From Lytechinus pictus (taxonomy: Eukaryota; Echinodermata; Echinoidea; Temnopleuroida; Toxopneustidae), in contig NC_087259.1 in the NCBI RefSeq assembly GCF_037042905.1, forward strand, positions 18,517,501-18,581,500: a DNA stretch of 64,000 bases, written 5' to 3'. Shown here in pieces: positions 56,820-64,000 of the stretch (positions are counted from its first letter, which is position 1; every line of letters starts with the position of its first letter). The notes beneath the pieces are model-generated. The model ran no database searches and was not told the DNA's origin. It worked only from the letters and a program-made list of their open reading frames with translations. A program made the translations under genes and the position numbers.

Positions 56820-57005
56820 CACTCTTAAAAATGTTGGGCAACTTACTGTCCACACAACAATTTGTTAAAACTTAAACCAATTCTGGGTAGTTTTAAACAA
56901 ATACTGTGTGCTTTGAGTGAAAACTATTGGTTGAAAACTACCCAGAGTTGGATAATTTTTTTAACCAATTGTGTGGACAGTATGTTGCCCAACATTTTAA
57001 GAGTG
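56820..57005. mobile_element. TA-flanked MITE (CACTCTTAAAAATGTTGGGC ends)
   Basis: Starts CACTCTTAAAAATGTTGGGC, ends GCCCAACATTTTAAGAGTG, with TA at 56818-56819 and 57006-57007. Inner arms include ACTGTCCACACAA and TTGTGTGGACAGT, and AACTACCCAGA blocks. Tc1/mariner-type duplication. Confidence 0.92.
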
Positions 57006-58560
57006 TAGCTACGGTATTCTAAACCCTGATATAAAGACAGGGTCGGTCTGATGTAAACAGAAGGAAAGAAAACAAAAATCTTCTCCCAGACCCCACCCCC
57101 TTCCCGGTTTGGATTTTTTTACCTCAGTAATATATTTCGCACGCGCCACTTTCCTTGGTATGTGATATGCGTGCACGCTCGAGAGAGAGCGATCAGATGG
57201 GGGATGTGTGAGTTATTCTGTTTTGATAGCGAGGCGAATGAGGAGGATGCGATCACGAGCTTCATCATGCGAACACTGAACGCTATTTGTGATGCAGATG
57301 AACTCAAAATAGCCTGGGAGAAAGTGACATGCAAACAGCGGTTATATTAATTTGTCACGAAGGATTGGACAAGCGGACAGTTCATCGTTTGTTGACCAAT
57401 GACCGGTGATACCCCCCACTCACACTCAGTCAAGACGACATCAACAAGCATATTCTTACCCCTCCTCTTGCAGACGATAGCCGAGCTTTAATTTGGCGCC
57501 TCTTCAACGCGTATCGGAAATCCTGAGTCAATCACACATCACGGTCGATTCGGCAGCTTTCTCGACTTCACAGCTCTTTAATGTGAAAACCAAGCCGGTA
57601 TTTTCCTCGTTGGAAAAGCCTCTATCGAAGAGACTAGGTTTTTTTTAATCTACCTTGTTGCTTCATCATACCTCCACAGCTCCACTTCTCACCCGAATGC
57701 TTTCACTATTTGTATTCTCAAGGATTTTGAGCTATGTATTTTTCTCTACGCGTTTGACGACTAGCTGCTATCTACTGCTGATGAAGATCGCTTTTGTCGC
57801 CCACATTCCCGCTGAATGGTTGGGGGTAAATACTCGCAGACACGGTGAATCAATAAACGCTCATGGAAAGAATTTCTGTCAAAATGTGCAAACCAAGTCA
57901 GGTGCTATAGCGTATGCTCTTGTTCTAATTAATGGAATGGAAAATGAATGGTGAGTTCTATTATCGTAAAGGTCGTAGTAGTTTGTGAGTTTATGTAGAC
58001 TACTACGTTTTATTTTCTTTATTTGATTCATGTTCTTTGCACTAGCTATTTATTGCTCTATAAAGCGCGATATAAAAGAACAACAAATGAAGGTATTGTT
58101 GACCAAAGTTGCCAGTTTTATGATTCGAATAACAATATTGTTTTTGACAACCCTGAAATTTGAAAGTGGCTTACCAGACATAGAACAAGTATCATCAAAT
58201 CATGCAGATTAGGGAAGTGGGCAACACGACTGAGTGAAATTTGTAGTCAACTCTAATACCACATTCTTTGGCAATCAAAATTTACAGGGTTGTTTTTTAA
58301 AATGAATAAACTAACAAAACCAAGTTGTGACCAACCTATTGAAAATGACAATCAACTATATCAAGGTTAAATCCAATCGATTTTCAACGTTTGCGTGAAT
58401 AAGCATTGTTTAGTTTATTGATTTCAGTTTTATTAATTTGGCCCTGATGACCAAAGGTGACCGCCTTACAAATCTTTGGCGGTAACTTCTAAATTAACGA
58501 TGTCATTATGAACCTGACTCACGTGACTAAATGTTTCAAGACAAGAATCATGGTGGTCGT
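57006..58560. other. CpG-richer region with weak exon candidates, unrecognised
   Basis: 57162-57350 has a 62-codon plus-strand frame ending DELKIAWEKVTCKQRLY, preceded by an acceptor-like TTCTGTTTTGATAG at about 57229. 57655-57825 has an ATG frame with a hydrophobic start (MLSLFVFSRILSYVFFSTRL) followed by a donor-like GGG|GTAAAT at about 57826. Neither resembles a known family by eye, and they may be chance. The interval is less AT-rich than its surroundings and free of recognised repeats. Confidence 0.2.
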
Positions 58561-58564
58561 GCAA

Positions 58565-58885
58565 GCAATGGCGTACTGACAGGGGGCTTGGGGGCCATGG
58601 ACCCCATAAATATTCACGACCAAGAAAAAGGGGAGAGAAGGAAAGGAAATGGAAGGGAAAGGGGTGAAATAATTTTTTCTGATTATGTCAAGATCTATCA
58701 TACATTTTGATTTTTGGATGAAAAAAGGTCAAGAATTGTTTGTTAGAAATTTCCCCATACGCCATACATGTCTGGCCCCTCATTTTTTTTTTCTTACTCA
58801 TTACTACACTGAGTATCAGACATTGAGTATGTCGACTGGAATACACAAAAGGTGTGCGCTTTTTTATCTTCAGGGATGCATGCAC
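58565..58885. repeat. Partial element with GGCGTACTGACAGGGGGCTTGG start
   Basis: AATGGCGTACTGACAGGGGG, a purine-rich stretch at 58623-58670 and AT-rich sequence, resembling the left part of CAGTGGCGTA-type elements. No matching end; the next element begins at 58886. Confidence 0.45.
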
Positions 58886-60338
58886 CACTGGCGTAAATCC
58901 GTGTTGATGGGTGGGGGGGATGACTGAAATATTTTGGCATTTTTTTTTTGCAATCATGTTTTTAGATATGCAAGGAATTGCCATTGATATGTCCACAGTG
59001 GCGTACCGTGGGTCACGGCATTGGGGGGGGGGCACCAGCAAAAATTTTGAATCACTGAGTGAGTGCGCTAGTGAGCGCGCTCAGTTGCCAGTTATACTGA
59101 CCTAATAGAGACAATGTCATTAAACTGATATGTATCTCACTGATCAAATAATGCGGGCGCGAAGCGCGAGCTGAAATTTTTATATATTCACACCTAAAAA
59201 GGGACATTATAATCAAATTTGTGTAATCACGATAGGTACCTGTCTCGCTAAACAATGCGAGCGTGAAGCGCGAGCTGAAAATTTAGATAATTCAGACCTG
59301 AAGTGGGGCATTCTAAGGTTTTTTTGTAAGAATTAACTAGGACCATACGTATTTCATTAACCAAATAATGCGAGCGCGAAGCGCGAGCTGAAATTTTTTG
59401 ATATTCAGATCAGAAGGGACATTTTAAGGACTGATTTTAGGAATTTATGAAAAGCAGACATATCTCACCAATCCACTAATGCGAACGTAATCACGAACAG
59501 GAAATGTTTCATATATACGTAGACCTTACCATGGGGCAATCACTTTTTGAGTCGTGAAAAAGAAGCATATGTCACTACATAAAACAATGATAACTCAAGT
59601 GCTAGGAAATATATTTGGTTTATATTGACTTGAAAACGGGATGTTTTAGTACAACAGGATTATATATCACGTTAAACAGACTATGCGAGCACCAGGAACA
59701 ATGAAGACGTAGGCCCTGGGCAAATTATGTTTCATAAAGTTATGATAAATATGTTTCTTATGTAATGTAACATAACGTAATTATAATATAATATAACATT
59801 ATAATGAATAATATTTTCTTCTTTCCCACTACGTTTCTCTTCCTTTCTCCATCTTTTCTCCTTTTCCCCTTTCCCCGTTTTTTTTGGTCAGCCCCCCGTA
59901 GTTACGCCACTGTATGTCCATATGGCAAATTCCCCTCCAATATTATTATCTTTTTTACCCCATGATGGTTTAATGGTTTTATTAGAGATTACATTTAAAA
60001 AAAATTGACATTCCATCTTAATCCCTTCCCAAAGACCCCAACATTGATGAATTGGAAGAAACGGGGGTTTCTCCTCAATGTTCAAAGGACATAAGTATTT
60101 CATTTGGAAATGGTGAACTGGCTCTTTATTTGCATTTTATGATTCAATAATATTGTTTTATTTGTTAAGCGGTATTTTAGGAAGAATTTTCACCAATAAA
60201 ACAATTATCTTTTGTGATTTTTTTATATTTCTTTCGTAAAAAGTGGGGGGATGTTTGTACAGGCCATCCCCCCTCCTCGAAAAGTGGGGGGGGGATATAT
60301 CCCCCCCATCCCCCCTTCCCCCGGGATTTACGCCAGTG
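58886..60338. mobile_element. hAT-like element, exact 8-bp duplication, with nested element
   Basis: Starts CACTGGCGTAAATCC and ends GGATTTACGCCAGTG, flanked by GCATGCAC at 58878-58885 and 60339-60346. Without the nested insertion (58996-59912 plus its 8-bp duplication) it is about 528 bp. It has C/G runs near both ends (58910-58918; 60283-60325). No coding capacity. Confidence 0.93.
58996..59912. mobile_element. hAT-like element, CAGTGGCGTA family, reversed copy C, nested
   Basis: Starts CAGTGGCGTACCGTGGGTCA and ends GTAGTTACGCCACTG; flanked by TATGTCCA at 58988-58995 and 59913-59920, an exact 8-bp duplication. Motif copies close to GCGAGCGCGAAGCGCGAGC at 59153, 59257 and 59370. This intact duplication sets the ends of the family also seen at 2612 and 4406. 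Confidence 0.95.
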
Positions 60339-60346
60339 GCATGCAC

Positions 60347-62105
60347 TATAGTGTCTCTTAAAATACAATTTGATGTGAATTTGCATTTTGTCTGCATTTT
60401 GTTAGTAGTGATGACATCACTATTAACAGAACAAATCGCCAATAACGTGTAGACCACCTCTTTAAACTCACATCCAATAGAGCAATTCTATTGTTATTAG
60501 TGAGACTCTATCCCTCTATTCATTCAGTGACCATTGATTGGCGTTCCATTATACCAAATAAAACCCTTTCTCATTGTAAAGTTATCGACTTTTTCGCTTC
60601 ATTGGCTTTACACTTCTCTTCAGAAGCAAATGAGGATGTTTATATATTTTAAGATGCGTGAGAGTGTTTTTCTTTCATTCTTTGAAACGCGGGGCAGCTA
60701 GGACGTTCTAAAGAGCAAAGAGGATATCCGTATAGGCAGGCCTACTGGGCATTTTGCACGTAACATCGCTTTGCACAGACAACCCTTTAGACAATACGTT
60801 ATTTACAACAATATCAGGGAAATAGGTAGGAGCTTGTGTCGTGGTTTTAACAACATCAGACAGTTACATCATGTTCATGAGCATTATTATGTCGTTTTGG
60901 TAAGTTAGATTGGCTCAAGACCTTGATACCTGAATTCGATTTTTTTTTAGATGCATTGTGGACTCTTAATGCCACAGCTATGTCTCTCTACTTTGACATG
61001 TTTGAGTTTATTAAGCAAGAATGCTGGAATATGCTCAATTTGAGCTTAAAGAATCCCTTTGTCGTAATATGATAATATTTGTCAACTATGTTCATTTGAA
61101 AATCAAATCACGTTAAATGATCTCGTATTGAGACTGAACACTGGTCAATAATGTTTTAAAATACTCCATTGGCATGATTGGTGTTTGAATTTTGAAAGCA
61201 TATGCATAGTGTATGCTGAGGCACCCGGATCGTTTCTTTGTAACAGAACATCTCCATCGTTGAGGTAATGACTCAACGATTAATTTTAAAAGCCCCAGCT
61301 TTACTGTTGTTGTTTGTTGTTGTTTTGGGGGTACTTGAGAAACAATACTCACTAGAGTATCCCAAAGGGAGCCCCCTGTCTACACCGGAGAGACAGGACG
61401 ATGTCTGGACGGTGTTGTAAGAAGGGACGGGATCATGCGGTAACCTGTAAGATACGATAGTCTTTATAATAATAATAATTAGAAAAAAACAAAGAAAGAA
61501 GGAGAGGAACAATTTTAAAGGACACGTCGAAGAAAAGAAAGAAAATAAAAGTAGGCCTAACGACTTGGCGGTAATAGTCAAATATGACTGGTCGCCATTA
61601 ATATCCAACAAACAACAACATATCCATTCATTCGCCATGGATGGGGCTTGAAATGGAGATCAATCTCGACAACGGATTCGATCCTTGAGCCTTGCCCCCC
61701 ATAATTAGTATAATTGGTACATCAGTTTTATTATTACAAGCAAGCAGTGATCGAGGTAATGAGCAAAAAGAATTGAGGAGGGCAGTCATGGCGTATGGGG
61801 CAAAATTTATAAAAGCTGCGTGCGAGCAAAACGAGAGAGAATTTTTTTATACCTTTTCAATTTTGTGTAGATTTTGACATAAAATCGGATAAGTAATATT
61901 GTATTTTACCCCTTTCCCTTTCATTTTCTGCTCCCTTAATCTTGGTCATAATTTGTTTACAAAGATTTTTAGATTGGGGGCGGCTCTCTAGTGATTGATT
62001 AACATTTTCGCGAAAAAAAAAACATGATTTGATTAAACGACTTACACTGCTTTACTTTACGACTAAACTCTACTATCATCCTCTTCATATGTACCGCGGG
62101 ACGGA
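60347..62105. other. No gene recognised; possible splice donor near 60897
   Basis: 60640-60900 is less AT-rich and ends with ATGTTCATGAGCATTATTAT, TCGTTTTG|GTAAGTTAG, a good donor context preceded by an ATG frame of ten codons; it could be a first exon but no partner was found. The rest shows nothing. Confidence 0.25.
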
Positions 62106-62285
62106 GGGCCGTTTCATAAAGCTGTTCGTAAGTTAAGAGTGACTTTAAGAACGACTGGTAATCCTTTCTTACGCGCTAAATAATCACCAATGAACATTTA
62201 ATGGTGAATATTATTTACCAGAAGAAAGGATCACCAGTCGTTCTTAAAGTCGCTCTTAACTTACGAACAGCTTTATGAAACACCC
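62106..62285. mobile_element. 180-bp palindromic MITE
   Basis: Arms of about 70 bp: GGGCCGTTTCATAAAGCTGT, GTAAGTTAAGAGTGACTTTA, GAACGACTGGTAATCCTTTC at the left and their near-complements at the right, ending CTTTATGAAACACCC. The loop is AT-rich with an AACATTTAATGGTG stem. Confidence 0.9.
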
Positions 62286-62849
62286 ACCTGGTCCCCGATT
62301 GGAAAATGAAAACGATGTTTTCTATTGTTGCATTGACATTTAGGCCAGTCTCCCTAAAGAGTTTATGATGAAAACCAACAGTTTACTCTTTGCCATTTAT
62401 CACCATCAGACACGTCGCATGTCATTGATGTCTGTGTCGCTCATCATCAATACATGCTCCCGGTGGCAATGTAGTTTAGAATAACAGTATGGTCAAAGGC
62501 GGAGTATGGCGCGAACGTTAATTTTCACGCGTTGCATGCATTCTATCCAAAAAACGCCGCAGGTCTTATAATGTAAAATGTAGTAGAAAGGGGGGAGATG
62601 CAATATATGGTGTGTATTTGAGCATTCCTTGACTCACTAGGAAGCATATTGAACAATATGTTCACTGGACCAAACTGCTAGTCTACTACGAAAATGTGCT
62701 TTATCATGCTCGGGTGAATAGGAGGTATATAGTAGTAATAGAAGGAGCAGATTCGTGAAGTATAGCTGCAGTAGAAGTGGCAGTAGTAGAAGTAGTAAAA
62801 TCATCACATCGTCAGTACCTTTCGGCTTATTTTTTAATATGATAGTATA
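62286..62849. other. No feature recognised
   Basis: Intergenic sequence with GTAGTA-type short repeats at 62720-62800. Confidence 0.4.
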
Positions 62850-63308
62850 CAGTGCGTATCAAAAAAAAGTTTACACTTTGAAAAAGCCCTGGGAATTCAA
62901 AAATATACAACATGTGGGTAATTTTTTCACATATAATCTTGGGTTTGGGTCTCATCTATCCAATGAAAGTAAAAGTTTTGACAGAATGTAAAAAAGTATT
63001 AAAAAAAAAAAAAAAAAGGTAAAAGATATCTTCAAATCAATTTTACTAGCTAAATTCCACAAGTTCTTCATGATTAAGGTCTACTTTTATACGCATAACT
63101 ATTTCAAAGTTCTGCGCAAATCATTTTTCACTAACTTTTCGAAAGTAAGTGGTGCTTACTCAAGCGAAAATATTTTTCGACAGTTATATCGTCATTTGCT
63201 TAAATGGATCTGTACCAATGTTAAAATGTGAAAAAATCTTCAGGATATTACAAATGTATAATTTTACAGGATTTTTTCTATGTGTAAACTTTTTTTTGAT
63301 ACGCACTG
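62850..63308. mobile_element. 459-bp mariner-type MITE
   Basis: Starts CAGTGCGTATCAAAAAAAAG and ends CTTTTTTTTGATACGCACTG-like sequence (TGTAAACTTTTTTTTGATAC then GCACTG); flanked by TA at 62848-62849 and 63309-63310. No transposase remains. Confidence 0.93.
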
Positions 63309-63742
63309 TAGTGTTAGTCAAAATTATCTAAAACAACGACTGTAGACTAAAAATATTCAGAACATTGAATAGTATCAGAAGGACCGGTTAAGCTTGATTT
63401 TGGGGAATAAAAGTTTATCTTAATTTTTGTATGAATTGTTTAATGGTTGAATGCAGGAATTTGTCTGGGGGCAAAAATTGATAGATGTTAAATAATATTG
63501 ATAGTGCGAAACGGATTGAGCGAGCTGACTAAAAGGACTTTTTATGTACTTTTTCTGTTTATTTTATGTTTCTGTTTATTGTAACTCACGTAGGAACTCG
63601 GCAGACAGCTTTTGCTGGTGAACGCCGCCCACGCTGGTATATAACCAATTACCAATGAAACATTTTACGTCTAGGTTAATCAGTCACTATATAGTCGACG
63701 GCAGATATTACTCTCGGGTCTTTTTATCAAAGTGGAGACAAT
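63309..63742. other. No feature recognised
   Basis: AT-rich intergenic sequence between the mariner-type MITE and the tRNA-like remnant. Confidence 0.4.
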
Positions 63743-63815
63743 GGGAGAGTGGGGATTCGAACTCACAACCTTGCGATTATGAGTCCAATGCTCTAACCAT
63801 TGGACAACACGACCC
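63743..63815 (-). tRNA. tRNA-like sequence (CAT anticodon), probably SINE head or pseudogene
   Basis: Minus strand: GGGTCGTGTTGTCCAATGGT, TAGAGCATTGGACTCATAAT, CGCAAGGTTGTGAGTTCGAA, TCC. A-box and B-box are good and the anticodon loop reads CTCATAA (CAT). The acceptor stem pairs only partly (GGGTCGT against ACTCTCCC) and the T-stem is imperfect, so a functional tRNA-Met is unlikely; tRNA-derived repeats of this form are common in these genomes. Confidence 0.5.
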
Positions 63816-64000
63816 GTGGACATGGTGCACACTTAACATAAAGTTTAGAAGAAAAAAATTCTGGGACATTTTCCTCCTGTCCCTTCTGTTACCACCATGG
63901 TTTATTTGATATTTATTTACTTGATACCAGGTCGAGTAATTCCTACGATACGTGTAAGGCATCCCAACCATTCTCTTCATGCTCAGTCGTTACAGCGATG

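Noticed and set aside
60871..60898. Short ATG frame MFMSIIMSFW before a donor site as a coding exon
   Set aside because: Only ten codons with no partner exon; mentioned as a possible donor but not called as a gene.
63743..63815. Functional tRNA-Met(CAT)
   Set aside because: Acceptor and T stems pair poorly; kept only as a tRNA-like remnant or SINE head.

Overview
The window is non-coding-rich eukaryotic nuclear DNA from a marine invertebrate, most likely an echinoderm and probably a sea urchin. The basis for this is AT-rich DNA with C/G homopolymer runs, intron-bearing genes, many small palindromic DNA transposons, tRNA-derived SINEs, the recurring GCGAGCGCGAAGCGCGAGC motif and foldback elements resembling the TU elements described from urchins. 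The species call is inference; no single sequence here proves it. There is no bacterial or organellar gene, no rRNA and no CRISPR array.

Layout. (1) 1-18313: one very large foldback-type element whose left end lies outside the window. Its inverted arms carry, from outside in, a polypurine (right: polypyrimidine) tract, an array of degenerate units of about 25-30 bp, and a non-repetitive domain holding a short ORF that looks like the N-terminus of a hAT/ZMYM-type transposase. Inside lie two copies of a hAT-like non-autonomous element, a nested near-perfect palindrome (6454-10299) that splits a C2H2/acidic-protein gene into two 5'-truncated copies, an OTU-protease fragment, and a dead Tc1 (DD34E) transposon that is itself interrupted by a small MITE. 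(2) 18427-25960: further MITEs, a TTAA-flanked palindrome, a 3'-truncated CR1/L2-like LINE (minus strand) and a minisatellite. (3) 26396-31171: a 4.8-kb long-TIR element with an 8-bp target duplication, ACCTACCT. (4) 31460-36128: a tRNA-derived SINE split by a 4.4-kb element with a 9-bp duplication (GGTAGAGCG), which in turn carries a MITE, a perfect hairpin and a 2-kb hAT-like insertion. (5) 37553-39797: the only clear host protein gene, CHCHD5 (twin CX9C mitochondrial intermembrane-space protein), on the plus strand. (6) 39900-48168: MITEs, a SINE and long featureless stretches. (7) 48169-51211: a 3-kb element whose terminal inverted repeats consist of a 15-bp satellite, flanked by a perfect 9-bp duplication. 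(8) 51405-51486: an intact tRNA-Ser(GCT), minus strand. (9) 52264-64000: more MITEs, a possible promoter/first exon with an RFX X-box near 53750, weak exon candidates around 57-58 kb, a nested pair of hAT-like elements with perfect 8-bp duplications (58886-60338), a mariner-type MITE and a tRNA-like SINE remnant at the edge.

The host genes (CHCHD5 and tRNA-Ser) sit as small islands among transposons. The main biological interest is the density of foldback and palindromic elements of different duplication classes (TA, TTAA, 3-bp, 5-bp, 8-bp, 9-bp), several nested so that insertion order can be read directly.
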